A stretch of DNA of 64,000 nucleotides from UBA3006 sp036746695 (GCA_036746695.1 DAIODP010000001.1:62001-126000), one strand, 5' to 3'; counted from the stretch's first letter, positions 1-8,795 are shown. The notes: generated by a model not told the origin, from the letters alone. A program made the numbers and translations.

Positions 1-1655
1 TTTTCCTTCGCGCGCACGGCGTTAACGACCATCTCATCTTCGCGGGCGTTTTCTCCAACAACCATTCCCTCGTAAAGGTCATCGCCGGGCGAAACGAAGA
101 GCGTTCCGCGTAACTGTAAGTTGTCGAGGGCGTAGGCAGTAGATGTACCCATTCGATCAGCAACCATTGCGCCGCCAAGACGGTGCGGTAGTTCGCCACA
201 CCATGGCATCCAGCCCGCGAGGCTCTGGTGCAACAGCGCAGTACCGCGTGTCACCGTGAGCAACAACGACCTAAAGCCGATAAGGCCTCGCGAAGGTGCC
301 TCGAAACTGACAATGGTTCGTCCAGGGTCTCCAGGTCGAAGATCGGTGATACGGCCCTTTCGTGGTGCAAGCGCTTGGGTGATGGCACCCACATACTCTT
401 CCGGCACGTCGCAGGTGCCCGACTCGAGCGGCTCTTGTTTCTTGCCGTCGATCTCCTTTGTGATTACTTCAGGACGTGAAACTTGAAGCTCGAAGCCTTC
501 GCGGCGCATGTTTTCGATCAACACCGCAAGCTGAAGCTCGCCTCTACCAGCGACTTCCATGATGTCAGCCGATTCGGTGTTTGCGATTTTGATGCTGACG
601 TTGCCGAGGATTTCTTTGTGCAAACGATCGCGAAGGTGACGACTGGTGAGATACTTGCCATCCTTCCCTGCGTAAGGAGAAGTGTTCACGCCGAAACTCA
701 TTCGGAGCACTGGCTCATCAACTTCTAAACGTTGCAGAGGAACTGGGTTGTCAGACGCCGCAATGGTGTCCCCGACTTCCACTTCTTCGATACCAGCAAC
801 GATGAACAAGTCACCAGCAACAACTTCGGCAACTTCCGTGCGCTCGATACCGGTGAAGGCAAACAAACTCGAGAGCTTGCGCTTGATTACTGGAGCCGCA
901 TTGGCCTCGGTCGGCTTCTGACAAAGCGCGACTTGGTCGCCCTTACGAAGTACACCCGAGATAACGCGACCAATGGCTAAACGGCCAAGATAGTCGGAGG
1001 CATCAAGGTTGGTAACCAACGCCTGCAACGGTGCGTCTGCATCATTGTCGGGTACGGGAATGTGTTCGACAATGCCGTCCAGCAATGAGGACAAGTCTTG
1101 TGACATGTCCGGCATTCCGATGCCCAACATCGAGCGACTCTCACGCGCAACAGCCGAGTAAACGGGGAAAGAGAGGTGATGGTCGGCATGAGCAAGGTCG
1201 AGGAACAACTGCTCTACTTCGTGCAGCACTTCCTCGGATCGGGCATCTTGACGATCCACTTTGTTGATCACCAGGATCACTGGCAAGTCGAGGGCCAACG
1301 CCTTCGATAGCACATATCGCGTCTGGGGCAATGGGCCTTCCGCGGCGTCGACCAAGAGCAAGATGCCGTCAACCAGCGCTAGTGCGCGCTCGACTTCACC
1401 ACCGAAGTCGGCGTGCCCGGGAGTGTCAACGAGGTTGATCTTCGTGCCCTTCCACACCACTTGGGCAGCCTTCGCAAGGATGGTGATGCCGCGTTCGCGT
1501 TCTTGGTCGTCTGAGTCCATGACTCGGTCGATAACAGCAGCGTGGGCGGCAAACGTACCCGTCGAACGCAATAAGGCGTCGAGGAGAGTGGTTTTTCCGT
1601 GGTCTACGTGGGCAACAAGCGCAATATTGCGCAAATTCTCTGGTTTTTTGGTCAT
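1..1655 (-). CDS. typA: GTP-binding translational factor TypA/BipA, C-terminus cut by window edge
   Basis: TypA (BipA) is a ribosome-associated translational GTPase involved in assembly and stress adaptation. The reverse-strand reading starts at an ATG at 1655 with MTKKPENLRNIALVAHVDHG. The P-loop AHVDHGKTT lies at residues 15-23, followed by switch II DTPGHADFGGEVER and the guanine-specificity motif NKVDR. The EF-Tu domain II and the EF-G-like C-terminal region (GELQLAVLIENMRREG, then RGLIGFRSLLLTVTRGTALL) are intact as far as the window goes. About 551 codons are visible; the family is roughly 610-630 residues, so only the tail is missing. No Shine-Dalgarno sequence is seen; a GC-rich hairpin lies just upstream. 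Identification is firm. Confidence 0.97.
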   Translation of the reverse strand, partial: MTKKPENLRNIALVAHVDHGKTTLLDALLRSTGTFAAHAAVIDRVMDSDDQERERGITILAKAAQVVWKGTKINLVDTPGHADFGGEVERALALVDGILLLVDAAEGPLPQTRYVLSKALALDLPVILVINKVDRQDARSEEVLHEVEQLFLDLAHADHHLSFPVYSAVARESRSMLGIGMPDMSQDLSSLLDGIVEHIPVPDNDADAPLQALVTNLDASDYLGRLAIGRVISGVLRKGDQVALCQKPTEANAAPVIKRKLSSLFAFTGIERTEVAEVVAGDLFIVAGIEEVEVGDTIAASDNPVPLQRLEVDEPVLRMSFGVNTSPYAGKDGKYLTSRHLRDRLHKEILGNVSIKIANTESADIMEVAGRGELQLAVLIENMRREGFELQVSRPEVITKEIDGKKQEPLESGTCDVPEEYVGAITQALAPRKGRITDLRPGDPGRTIVSFEAPSRGLIGFRSLLLTVTRGTALLHQSLAGWMPWCGELPHRLGGAMVADRMGTSTAYALDNLQLRGTLFVSPGDDLYEGMVVGENAREDEMVVNAVRAKE

Positions 1656-1672
1656 GTTGGGGGGTGATAGTT

Positions 1673-1692
1673 CACGCGGGCACGCCCGCGTG
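1673..1692. repeat. Perfect 9-bp inverted repeat between small acidic ORF and typA
   Basis: CACGCGGGC and GCCCGCGTG flank a 2-base centre, immediately after the stop codon of the small acidic protein gene and 17 bases before the typA start. There is no U-tract on either strand, so it is more likely a processing, attenuation or mRNA-stability hairpin than an intrinsic terminator. Confidence 0.6.
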
Positions 1693-1694
1693 GG

Positions 1695-1889
1695 TTACAT
1701 CTCTTCCTCGTCGCTTTCTTCCTCGTCTTCATCGAAACGGACTCCATAGCGCTCTGCTATAGCCGCATATTCATCTTCTTCGGACTCGGAACGCTTTTCA
1801 CGCCCACCAAAGCCAAGGGCCTCTGCTGTAGGGCCTGATTGCTTTAATTTGCGCGCTTCCTCGAAACGACGGTGACGACCCTTCTTCAC
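1695..1889 (-). CDS. Small acidic-tailed hypothetical protein (64 aa)
   Basis: I do not recognise a function. The 64-residue product has a basic N-terminal half (MKKGRHRRFEEARKLKQSG) and a strongly acidic C-terminal half ending in DEDEEESDEEEM. That polarity suggests an RNA- or ribosome-associated small protein, but this is inference. The start is GTG at 1889, with a possible GGAG ribosome-binding sequence about 8 bases upstream. It sits between rnd and typA on the same strand, so it may be cotranscribed with typA across the hairpin at 1673-1692. Low-complexity tails like this can also come from a non-genic frame, but position, start signal and lack of competing frames favour a real gene. Confidence 0.6.
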   Translation of the reverse strand: MKKGRHRRFEEARKLKQSGPTAEALGFGGREKRSESEEDEYAAIAERYGVRFDEDEEESDEEEM

Positions 1890-2001
1890 GGTAGGGGCTC
1901 CGAACTTGGCTCGGGCGACTACCGCTTGGACAGCCGCCTATTGGATAAACATCGCGGGTCAGCCTAGCGGTAGAAAGCCCGTCAGAAAGGGATATTGGCT
2001 A

Positions 2002-3153
2002 CTAATTCGGGTGAGCAACGGGAACGAGCCGAAGCCCGCCTTTGCCATCGAAACTGATACCCATGTTTCCGGCAAGGATTCCTTCTATGTCCTTGCCGAC
2101 AATCTCCGAACGCCAACCCTGAGCAAGCCTGGCATTGGGCGAACGGCGCAGGAACTGCAAAATATCCAAGCGTGTGCCCAGAAGTGTTGCATCAATCTGG
2201 TGGATTCTCGCTAATTCACCAACCCATGCGGTGATCAAGCCCACGGCTGGACGAAGATCCTTATCGACATCGTCGTGCTCTGCTGCAGGAAATTTGACGT
2301 CCTGCCCAACTCCTTGAGCAACAGCAGCGAGAACTTCCCTCGTCATCTCTGCGCCTAGTTGACGCTGTTCAACACCTCGTGCACGAAGTAATTCTTCTGG
2401 GCTCTGTGGCTGAGATTGGGCTATACCCAAGAGGGCCATGTCGGACAACACCCTGCGCGGCGGAATGTTGGCATTCATTGCTCGAAGTTCGCGCCAGCGC
2501 CCGAGCGACTGTGCGACGCCCCGAGCGCTCCCCTTCAATGTCCGAACTTCTTTGATCTTCAGCCAGGCATCTTCGGGCGACGACGGCCCCGCCGGCTTCA
2601 ATCGCAATTCCTCGCAAGCGTCATTCACCCAATCGGTTCGACCAAATGCATGCAATTTCTTCGACAAAAGGTCGTGAAGGTTCAAAAGATATTCAACATC
2701 TGTAGCGGCATAGGAACATTGATTTGGCGTAAGTGGACGACGCAACCAATCTGTCAACCGATCGCCTTTGGTCAGTGTCTCTTTCAGCTCATTTTGCACC
2801 AAGGTAGATAACGAAGGCGATGACATGCCAATAAATCCGGCCGCAACCTGCGTGTCAAATATTCTGCTGGGTGCCGAACCGCAGGCATAGTTCAGTACTT
2901 CCAGATCTTGTTGCGCCGCATGGACGACACAGAGTGTCTGCGAGTTAAACAATTCTCCAAACAACGAAAGGGTCACTTCGAGCGGATCGACCAAAGCGAT
3001 GTGTTTTGCCCACTTCAACTGGATCAATGCCAGCTGCGGGAAGTAAGTCTTTTCTCGATGGAATTCTGTGTCGAGTGCATAACGCTCTTCCTGCTGGATC
3101 TCAGCAAGCACTTCAATCAAATCGTGATCTGAAGAGATCCATTCAAACTTCAT
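2002..3153 (-). CDS. rnd: Ribonuclease D (DEDD exonuclease with HRDC domain)
   Basis: A 3'-5' exoribonuclease of the RNase D family, acting in tRNA and stable-RNA 3' maturation. The 383-residue protein shows all DEDDy residues: D28 and E30 in YALDTEF, D83 in HAAQQDLEVL, and Y148/D152 in CSYAATDVEYL. An HRDC-like nucleic-acid-binding region follows at about residues 210-295. Length matches the bacterial family. The ATG start at 3153 directly abuts the stop of the upstream rhodanese gene (stop at 3154-3156), so it is translated in an operon with rhodanese, mobA and the DUF3151 gene. The 112 bases downstream, before the small acidic ORF, hold no clear feature. Confidence 0.95.
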   Translation of the reverse strand: MKFEWISSDHDLIEVLAEIQQEERYALDTEFHREKTYFPQLALIQLKWAKHIALVDPLEVTLSLFGELFNSQTLCVVHAAQQDLEVLNYACGSAPSRIFDTQVAAGFIGMSSPSLSTLVQNELKETLTKGDRLTDWLRRPLTPNQCSYAATDVEYLLNLHDLLSKKLHAFGRTDWVNDACEELRLKPAGPSSPEDAWLKIKEVRTLKGSARGVAQSLGRWRELRAMNANIPPRRVLSDMALLGIAQSQPQSPEELLRARGVEQRQLGAEMTREVLAAVAQGVGQDVKFPAAEHDDVDKDLRPAVGLITAWVGELARIHQIDATLLGTRLDILQFLRRSPNARLAQGWRSEIVGKDIEGILAGNMGISFDGKGGLRLVPVAHPN

Positions 3154-3471
3154 TTACGCGGTGGTCCCGCGATTAACGTCATTCCCTAGAAGAATCCATC
3201 CTGATGTTCCTCCAGCCACATTGACAACGTTGGTAACACCTTGATCGATGAGGTATTGACAGGCTTTACCGCTTCGCCCACCAACCTGGCAGACAACGAA
3301 AACATCCTGTTCGCTGCGGAATGATTCGAGATTGTCAGGAACGGTCTGTAGAGCGACGTGGATGGCGCCTGGAATGTGGCCATCGGCGTATTCATCCGCT
3401 TCTCGAACATCGACAACTTTAAATCCAGCGGCGAGCTTCTCTGCTAGCTGTGAAGCTTCAATTTCTCTCAT
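3154..3471 (-). CDS. Single-domain rhodanese-like sulfurtransferase
   Basis: A 105-residue single rhodanese domain, a GlpE/PspE-like sulfur-transfer protein. It has the hallmarks VVDVREADEYADGHIPGAIHV (residues 19-39) and an active-site loop with Cys61 in CQVGGRSG, the position that carries the persulfide. Its ATG overlaps the mobA stop as ATGA at 3468-3471, indicating translational coupling. Coupling to mobA is suggestive because molybdenum hydroxylases need both a pterin cofactor and a sulfido ligand, but the physiological partner cannot be read from sequence. Family assignment is confident; substrate is not. Confidence 0.92.
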   Translation of the reverse strand: MREIEASQLAEKLAAGFKVVDVREADEYADGHIPGAIHVALQTVPDNLESFRSEQDVFVVCQVGGRSGKACQYLIDQGVTNVVNVAGGTSGWILLGNDVNRGTTA

Positions 3472-4028
3472 TGAAATCCTTGCTTTCTCTCATTGGAAAG
3501 GTCTTTCGGAGTATTGATATTACGCGTTTTATTTTCCGAAAACTGCACTTCGACAACCCTTAATCCAACTACGGCGCGATGAATTGCTCGCTCGCCACGA
3601 CTGAACTCATCGTCTAGATGTTTGACAGACGAGGAAACATTCCAGCACGACAGCAACCAGTGGTTTCTTACATCGTGCGCGACTGCAACATCAAAATCAG
3701 AAGTGAGTGCCTCAACAAGTCGAGCGAAATCCTGCTTTTCGAAAAATGGCGTATCACAGGGGCTGACCAGGAGAAAATTGTGTTTGCAGTTGTACATCGC
3801 GTCTACAAGAGCTCCGAGTGGGCCTTGCCCCTCCCTGGGGCCGATGTAAGTGTCAATTGAAACAATATTTGCGACATCGGAACTGGCTCCGATGAGTAAC
3901 ACCGATCCCAATTCACTCATGTTGTATGCGACTTTTGCCGCCATCGGCATTCCATCAATTGCAAACAACATTTTGTTCGAGCCAAAACGCGAGCTATTGC
4001 CGCCGGCAAGGATTACCGCATCCAACAC
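3468..4028 (-). CDS. mobA: Molybdenum cofactor guanylyltransferase-like protein (MobA family)
   Basis: A nucleotidyltransferase of the MobA/MocA type that would attach GMP or CMP to molybdopterin. The nucleotide-binding signature LAGGNSSRFGSNK is at residues 7-19. GPLGALVDAM and SPCDTPFF supply the metal-binding Asp region, and NINTPKDL near the C-terminus is the usual NTP-transferase end. At 186 residues the length is typical. The start is GTG at 4028, 10 bases after the DUF3151 gene, and the stop overlaps the rhodanese start. A role in cofactor supply for the Mo hydroxylases at 33-41.5 kb is a reasonable inference. MobA versus MocA (GTP or CTP specific) cannot be settled by eye. Confidence 0.85.
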   Translation of the reverse strand: MLDAVILAGGNSSRFGSNKMLFAIDGMPMAAKVAYNMSELGSVLLIGASSDVANIVSIDTYIGPREGQGPLGALVDAMYNCKHNFLLVSPCDTPFFEKQDFARLVEALTSDFDVAVAHDVRNHWLLSCWNVSSSVKHLDDEFSRGERAIHRAVVGLRVVEVQFSENKTRNINTPKDLSNERKQGFQ

Positions 4029-4038
4029 GAGAGCCAGA

Positions 4039-4464
4039 CTATTGCTGATGATTTGGATCGAGTTGCATCAAGAATTGCCGACACCTCGTAGCTTCATCAT
4101 GTTCGGCGATGAGCTCTGCGCTTTTTGCCAACCCCTCTACACAACGCAAAAAACCTCTGTTCGGTATGTGTTCCCACCGAACATACCCACTGCCCTTCCA
4201 GCCGTTCGCGCGAAGCGTGTCTAGGCCGCGGTGATAACCAATTCGATAGGCCATGTACGACTCGAGACTGTCCCGCCCTAGGGCACCGAGCCAGGCCCAA
4301 CCGTCTAGATAACGGGGATTAGAAGCAACAACTTTTGCAACGGCTTCCCTGCGTTGCGAATCGGGTTGCGCAAGTGCATTATCGAGCTGGGATTGCAACG
4401 CTGGAACGGCGGCTGGCAATCGCACCTCACCAGGCCCCGTTCCCGAAAGGTTGACATTTGACAT
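4039..4464 (-). CDS. DUF3151 family protein
   Basis: A 141-residue protein of the actinobacterial DUF3151 family, function unknown. Recognised from the conserved central block RIGYHRGLDTLRANGWKGSG and the C-terminal PNRGFLRCVEGLAKSAELI followed by EATRCRQFL. No signal peptide or membrane segment is visible, so it is likely cytosolic. The ATG at 4464 is preceded by TAGGTT (4471-4476) with a 6-base spacer, consistent with a leaderless transcript. It is the first gene of the DUF3151-mobA-rhodanese-rnd operon and is divergent from the small membrane protein at 4504. Confidence 0.85.
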   Translation of the reverse strand: MSNVNLSGTGPGEVRLPAAVPALQSQLDNALAQPDSQRREAVAKVVASNPRYLDGWAWLGALGRDSLESYMAYRIGYHRGLDTLRANGWKGSGYVRWEHIPNRGFLRCVEGLAKSAELIAEHDEATRCRQFLMQLDPNHQQ

Positions 4465-4470
4465 GACGCA

Positions 4471-4476
4471 AACCTA
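4471..4476 (-). promoter_or_regulatory. Leaderless -10 element for DUF3151 gene
   Basis: TAGGTT on the minus strand, then 6 bases, then ATG at 4464. The spacing would put the transcription start at or next to the start codon. No Shine-Dalgarno sequence is present. Confidence 0.5.
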
Positions 4477-4503
4477 CGGCATCCGACATGGAAAGATGGG
4501 ACG

Positions 4504-4785
4504 GTGAACTTATTTTCTCTTGAAGCCGAATCTGCCAAGACTTTTCTCCTTTCCACCACTGGTGGCTCCATCTTTCTTTTGTTGATAGTTCTGAAATTTG
4601 CAAAGTCGCTTGTTACCAAGCTCATTCTGAGCATCCTGTTCATAGGCATCGGCACGTTGGCTTTCACCCAGCGTGACAATCTAAGTGCCTGCGTGGAAAA
4701 GGTTTCGGCCCAGGTACAAGCCGGGCAAGCTATGGATTCGACCTGCTCGTTCCTCGGGCAAGAGGTGCAAGTTTCCCTGCCTTAG
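4504..4785 (+). CDS. Small membrane protein (93 aa), unknown function
   Basis: I do not recognise the family. The 93-residue product has hydrophobic stretches at about residues 14-30 (STTGGSIFLLLIVLKFAK) and 37-53 (LVTKLILSILFIGIGTLAF). A polar C-terminal tail follows with two cysteines (about residues 63 and 82), which could form a disulfide if extracytoplasmic. The start is GTG at 4504, with a weak GGAAAG about 9 bases upstream. It lies divergent from DUF3151 and 14 bases before the M18 aminopeptidase gene. The hydrophobic pattern and clean spacing support a real gene. Confidence 0.7.
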   Translation: MNLFSLEAESAKTFLLSTTGGSIFLLLIVLKFAKSLVTKLILSILFIGIGTLAFTQRDNLSACVEKVSAQVQAGQAMDSTCSFLGQEVQVSLP

Positions 4786-4786
4786 G

Positions 4787-4792
4787 TACCCT
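4787..4792 (+). promoter_or_regulatory. Leaderless -10 element for M18 aminopeptidase
   Basis: TACCCT on the plus strand followed by 7 bases and the ATG at 4800. No ribosome-binding sequence lies in between. It follows directly after the stop codon of the small membrane protein gene. Confidence 0.4.
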
Positions 4793-4799
4793 CGTTGCC

Positions 4800-6035
4800 A
4801 TGATTTCGGATCTCTGCCGACAGCTCGATTCGTCGCCCACATCTATCCATCTCGTCGAATATTGGTCCAAGAAGCTTCTTGATCGTGGCTTTACCGAGTT
4901 CGCTCATGGCGCCCCTGTGCAACATCAGGGTTTTGTCCGCGTTGGTGGAGCATTGATTGCATGGGCTAACACCGAGAGTTTCGAGAAACGTGGCATCCGA
5001 ATAATTGGGGCACATACCGATTCGCCCGGGCTTCACATTAAACGCAATCCATTGATGCAAGCCAACAACATTCAACAGATTGGTGTGGAGGTCTATGGCG
5101 GACCACTGCTTAATAGCTGGCTCGACCGGGATTTGGGAATTGCCGGAGTCGTATACAACCGAGACGGACGTGCAACTCTTGTAAGCACTGATCGAGCAGT
5201 TGCACGAATTCCCCAACTAGCAATTCATCTTGATCGTGATGTAAACGAACGCGGATTGCAGCTTGACAAGCAACAACACCTTCGCCCTATTTGGTCGACG
5301 GACCAGCGAATCACAAGTTTCGAGTCATTCCTCGCATCCGAGTTTTCTCTTAACGAAGACGACATTGCCGCGTGGACATGCCAATTATTCGATGTACAGA
5401 AGGCAGCACTATTCGGTCTTCGAAGCGAGTTCTTGGCCTCGGCCCGTTTGGATAACCAGGTTTCATGTTGGGCTGCAATGAATTCACTACTCGAAAACGA
5501 GGGAAGCGAACCGAGCCTTATTGCTTTGTTTGACCATGAAGAAGTTGGCTCTGAAAGCACAACAGGCGCAGCCGGCCCATTACTCGAAACGATATTGGAA
5601 CGAATTGCAATCGCTGCGGGTTCTGATCGAGCCGGCTATCTAAGTGGACTTGCTAAATCTCACTGCATCTCAGCCGACAATGCTCATGCAATTCACCCCA
5701 ACTACCCCGATCGCCACGATCAGAGCCATGCTCCATTGATTAACAATGGAATAGCGATCAAGAGCAACTCGAACCAACGCTATGCGACATCCGCGAAATC
5801 AAGTATCCCTATCTACGTAGCGGCCGAAAGAGCGAAGATCAATATTCAGCATTTCTCATCCAAAAACACCATGCCTTGTGGTTCGACCATCGGACCAATC
5901 ACGGCTACCAGGCTGGGCATTGAAACGGTAGACATTGGCCTTCCGCAGCTAGCAATGCACTCTGCCAGAGAAATGTGTGGCAGCCAGGATCCGATCTCGT
6001 TGCTCGAATTACTCAAGCAGTATTTCGTTCGTTAG
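4800..6035 (+). CDS. M18 family metalloaminopeptidase
   Basis: A cytosolic dinuclear zinc aminopeptidase of family M18 (aspartyl aminopeptidase/ApeB type), removing N-terminal residues from peptides. The 411-residue protein carries the metal and catalytic motifs in order: GAHTDSPGLHIKRNP near residue 78, DHEEVGSESTTGA near 245, SADNAHAIHPNYPD near 295, and LPQLAMHSAREMCG near 382. Length is slightly below the usual 420-460. The ATG at 4800 is supported by TACCCT at 4787-4792. It is convergent with plsC, with the stop codons overlapping at 6032-6035. Confidence 0.95.
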   Translation: MISDLCRQLDSSPTSIHLVEYWSKKLLDRGFTEFAHGAPVQHQGFVRVGGALIAWANTESFEKRGIRIIGAHTDSPGLHIKRNPLMQANNIQQIGVEVYGGPLLNSWLDRDLGIAGVVYNRDGRATLVSTDRAVARIPQLAIHLDRDVNERGLQLDKQQHLRPIWSTDQRITSFESFLASEFSLNEDDIAAWTCQLFDVQKAALFGLRSEFLASARLDNQVSCWAAMNSLLENEGSEPSLIALFDHEEVGSESTTGAAGPLLETILERIAIAAGSDRAGYLSGLAKSHCISADNAHAIHPNYPDRHDQSHAPLINNGIAIKSNSNQRYATSAKSSIPIYVAAERAKINIQHFSSKNTMPCGSTIGPITATRLGIETVDIGLPQLAMHSAREMCGSQDPISLLELLKQYFVR

Positions 6036-6712
6036 CGTTTTTTGATGCGGGTTTCAGCTTCGTTAAACAACTGCTGAAGCGAAACCTGAATTTGCTGTGT
6101 AAGCGACGCAATCTCTTCGCGAGACGCTCGCTTACCTTCTAGCTGATTTGGAAAGATCGGTTTCCCAACAACCGCGTAACAACGTTTCGGCCAGATCATC
6201 TTGGAACCGGTTTGCATTACCTGCTCAGACCCGGCGATGCCGACTGGGACTATTGGCAAACCAGTTTTTATCGAAATGTACGCTGCTCCGTCGAAAAGAT
6301 CGACCACCTCGCTACCAATTCGCCTGGTTCCCTCTGGGAACATAACCAGGGGCTCACCACTTTGAAGCACAGAAATACAACGCTTCAGTGCTTCGAGGTC
6401 GGCCGACCCACGCGTCACGGGGAACGCACCAAGTGCAGAGAAAAAGGAGCCGATCACTTTCACTTTCCACAGAGAGTCCTTGCCCATAAATCGCATCCGT
6501 CGACGAGTCACGGCTGAGGCAATCGGGATGTCGACGGTGGATCGATGAGTAGGTGCGAGGATAAAAGCGCCGTTCTGCGGAACATTTTCAGAGCCGGAAA
6601 CACCCAGCATCAAATACGTTCGACAAAGGCACACCACCAAAGCACGTACCGCAAGATAAAAAGATTTCGCAAATACGGTCTGACCAGCAAATTTGCTGCT
6701 GACGTTGGCCAT
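6032..6712 (-). CDS. plsC: Lysophospholipid acyltransferase (PlsC-like)
   Basis: A membrane-associated 1-acylglycerol-3-phosphate acyltransferase-like enzyme for phospholipid synthesis. The 226-residue protein has the HX4D catalytic motif HRSTVD (near residue 57) and the substrate-binding FPEGTR motif (near 122), then the GLPIVPVGI segment. The N-terminal hydrophobic stretch (SFYLAVRALVVCLC) likely anchors it. The ATG at 6712 overlaps the cmk stop as TAATG, so it is the third gene of a guaB1-cmk-plsC operon. A cmk-plsC neighbourhood is common in bacteria and fits CTP-linked lipid precursor supply. Confidence 0.93.
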   Translation of the reverse strand: MANVSSKFAGQTVFAKSFYLAVRALVVCLCRTYLMLGVSGSENVPQNGAFILAPTHRSTVDIPIASAVTRRRMRFMGKDSLWKVKVIGSFFSALGAFPVTRGSADLEALKRCISVLQSGEPLVMFPEGTRRIGSEVVDLFDGAAYISIKTGLPIVPVGIAGSEQVMQTGSKMIWPKRCYAVVGKPIFPNQLEGKRASREEIASLTQQIQVSLQQLFNEAETRIKKR

Positions 6713-7359
6713 TACTGTTGAAGCCTAGCCTTGTAAGCAACATGAATGCTGTCCACAACCTCATCGATTGATAGATCGCTGGTATCGACAACGAGCGAGT
6801 CCGAATGCTCGCGCAGCGGGCTGTCATCGCGGCTGCTATCAAGTTTGTCTCGTTTGGCAATCTGTTCCGCTATTTCGTCGATGTCACCTCCGCTTTGAGC
6901 AACTCGCCTCGAAGCTCGCACTCTTGGAGAAGCGGTAAGGAAGACTTTGAGGATTGCGTCAGGAAACACGACTGTGGCGATATCGCGACCTTCAACAACG
7001 CCACCGCCGCGTTCTTCGACCCACAATCGCTGTTGTGCACGCATCTCGGTACGAACACCCGAGTTTGCAGCGACGATGCTGACATTGGTTGTCACCTCGG
7101 GAGAACGAATGATGGCAGTTGCATCCACACCGTCTACAACGAGCGACCTCTCGGTAATGTCAAGCTCCACTCGACGCGCAAACTTGGCCAAAGTGTTTGT
7201 GTCGTAAATGTCGACGTTGGCATGCATGGCTGCGTAAGTGATGCCTCTATACATTGCACCGGTGTCCAAATATGGAAGCGAAAGACGTGTTGCTAAAGCC
7301 TGAGCAATAGTTGACTTGCCTGCTCCTGCAGGGCCATCAATAGCAATTACGTTTCGCAC
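6712..7359 (-). CDS. cmk: Cytidylate kinase
   Basis: Phosphorylates CMP/dCMP with ATP. The 215-residue protein begins MRNVIAIDGPAGAGKST, the Walker A at residues 9-17. The family segments LPYLDTGAMYRGITYAA, the VVEGRDIATVVFPDA block and the arginine-rich SPRVRASRRVAQ follow. It ends near the usual length. The start is GTG at 7359, overlapping the guaB1 stop by one base (TAGTG), and the stop overlaps plsC. It is therefore tightly coupled on both sides. Confidence 0.97.
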   Translation of the reverse strand: MRNVIAIDGPAGAGKSTIAQALATRLSLPYLDTGAMYRGITYAAMHANVDIYDTNTLAKFARRVELDITERSLVVDGVDATAIIRSPEVTTNVSIVAANSGVRTEMRAQQRLWVEERGGGVVEGRDIATVVFPDAILKVFLTASPRVRASRRVAQSGGDIDEIAEQIAKRDKLDSSRDDSPLREHSDSLVVDTSDLSIDEVVDSIHVAYKARLQQ

Positions 7360-8795
7360 TACCAGCTGGTATCCCGTGGACGGCCCTCTTCGTAGCCAGA
7401 AGCACTTTGTATGCCAACTACTGCACGCTCACGAAACTGCTCGATACTTTCAGCACCTGCGTACGTAAACGAAGATCGAACTCCGGCAACGATTTGGTCG
7501 AGGATGTCTTCAACACTTGGTCGCTCAGGGTCCAAATACATGCGAGACGAACTAATTCCTTCCTCAAACAACTCTTTACGAGACCTCTCAATAGCGCTTT
7601 CGGTGCGGGTGCGATTTCGAACCGCACGGTTGGAAGCCATACCGAAACTTTCCTTGTACAGCCGGCCGTCGGTATCGCGAAGAGTGTCCGCGGCCGATTC
7701 GTATGTTCCCGCCAACCAAGAACCGAACATCACATTGGCCGCGCCTGCAGCAAGGCCCAAAGCAACGTCTCTCGGGTAACGAACACCTCCGTCGGCCCAG
7801 ACGTGTTTGCCAAGCCTGATTGCCTCGCTAGAGCACTCCAACACAGCAGAGAACTGAGGGCGACCAACACCGGTCATCATTCGGGTTGTGCACATTGCTC
7901 CTGGCCCGACGCCAACCTTTACAATGTCTGCACCCGCCTCGATCAGTTGCCTAGTGCCCTCAGTGGTCACCACGTTGCCAGCAACAACCGGAATTGAGCC
8001 AACAACCTTGCGCACAGCGCTCACCGATTCGAGCATTCGCTGTTGATGGCCGTGAGCCGTGTCCACAACCAACACATCGACTCCCATTGCAGCAAGTGAT
8101 TTTGCCCTTGCAGCCGGATCGGCATTCACTCCAACGGCGACTCCGATCATTAAGCGGCCTTGCAAGTCGACAGCTGGTGAATAGATGGTGCTTCTTAATG
8201 CACCCTTTCGGGTGACACAGCCAAGCAATTTGCCACCATCGTCAACTACAGGAGCGAAAGAGATTCGTCTATCGGTCATGAAATTGAACATTTGCTCGGG
8301 CGTATCGGTGTGCCGGATGGAAATGATCTCGCGACTCATCACGTTGTGCAGTTGCGTAAAACGATCGAAACCCGCAGCGTCGTGCTCCGTGAAAATGCCC
8401 AGTGGTAGGTGATCTTTGTCGACAACGATCACTGCACCGTGAGCGCGCTTGTAAATCAAACTCAGCGCCTCGCCTACCGTTCCGTCGGGAGGCATAGTGA
8501 TCGGCGTTTCGATCACCATGTGGCGCGACTTAACAAACTGCACGACATTCTCGACAACATCTAGAGGGATGTCTTGGGGCAGAACGACAAGCCCTCCGCG
8601 ACGAGCAACTGTTTCGGCCATACGCCTTCCAGCAATGGCAGTCATGTTGGAAACCACCACAGGAATCGTTGTTCCAAGCAAGTCTGGAGTACGCAAGTCG
8701 ACCGATTGCCTCGAGGCGACTGTCGACATGCTCGGGACCATGAATACGTCGTTATAGGTGAGGTCATAGTTGGGCGTGCCGTGTAAAAACCGCAT
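7359..8795 (-). CDS. guaB1: GuaB1-type GMP reductase (IMP dehydrogenase-related, two CBS domains)
   Basis: A member of the IMPDH/GMPR superfamily. The 478-residue protein has an N-terminal barrel part, a pair of CBS modules at about residues 95-205, then the catalytic half. The catalytic Cys loop is GVGPGAMCTTRMMTGVGRPQ (near residue 300), the form found in actinobacterial GuaB1 proteins. The mycobacterial member is known to be a GMP reductase rather than an IMP dehydrogenase, so NADPH-dependent GMP to IMP conversion is inferred here. The ATG at 8795 has a strong GGGGAGGTAG ribosome-binding sequence. It heads the guaB1-cmk-plsC operon. Confidence 0.9.
   Translation of the reverse strand: MRFLHGTPNYDLTYNDVFMVPSMSTVASRQSVDLRTPDLLGTTIPVVVSNMTAIAGRRMAETVARRGGLVVLPQDIPLDVVENVVQFVKSRHMVIETPITMPPDGTVGEALSLIYKRAHGAVIVVDKDHLPLGIFTEHDAAGFDRFTQLHNVMSREIISIRHTDTPEQMFNFMTDRRISFAPVVDDGGKLLGCVTRKGALRSTIYSPAVDLQGRLMIGVAVGVNADPAARAKSLAAMGVDVLVVDTAHGHQQRMLESVSAVRKVVGSIPVVAGNVVTTEGTRQLIEAGADIVKVGVGPGAMCTTRMMTGVGRPQFSAVLECSSEAIRLGKHVWADGGVRYPRDVALGLAAGAANVMFGSWLAGTYESAADTLRDTDGRLYKESFGMASNRAVRNRTRTESAIERSRKELFEEGISSSRMYLDPERPSVEDILDQIVAGVRSSFTYAGAESIEQFRERAVVGIQSASGYEEGRPRDTSW

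Noticed and set aside
1261..1749. Plus-strand open frame of 162 codons
   Set aside because: It is antisense to typA, Ser/Arg-rich without recognisable domains, and ends in a serine run that mirrors the acidic ORF on the other strand.
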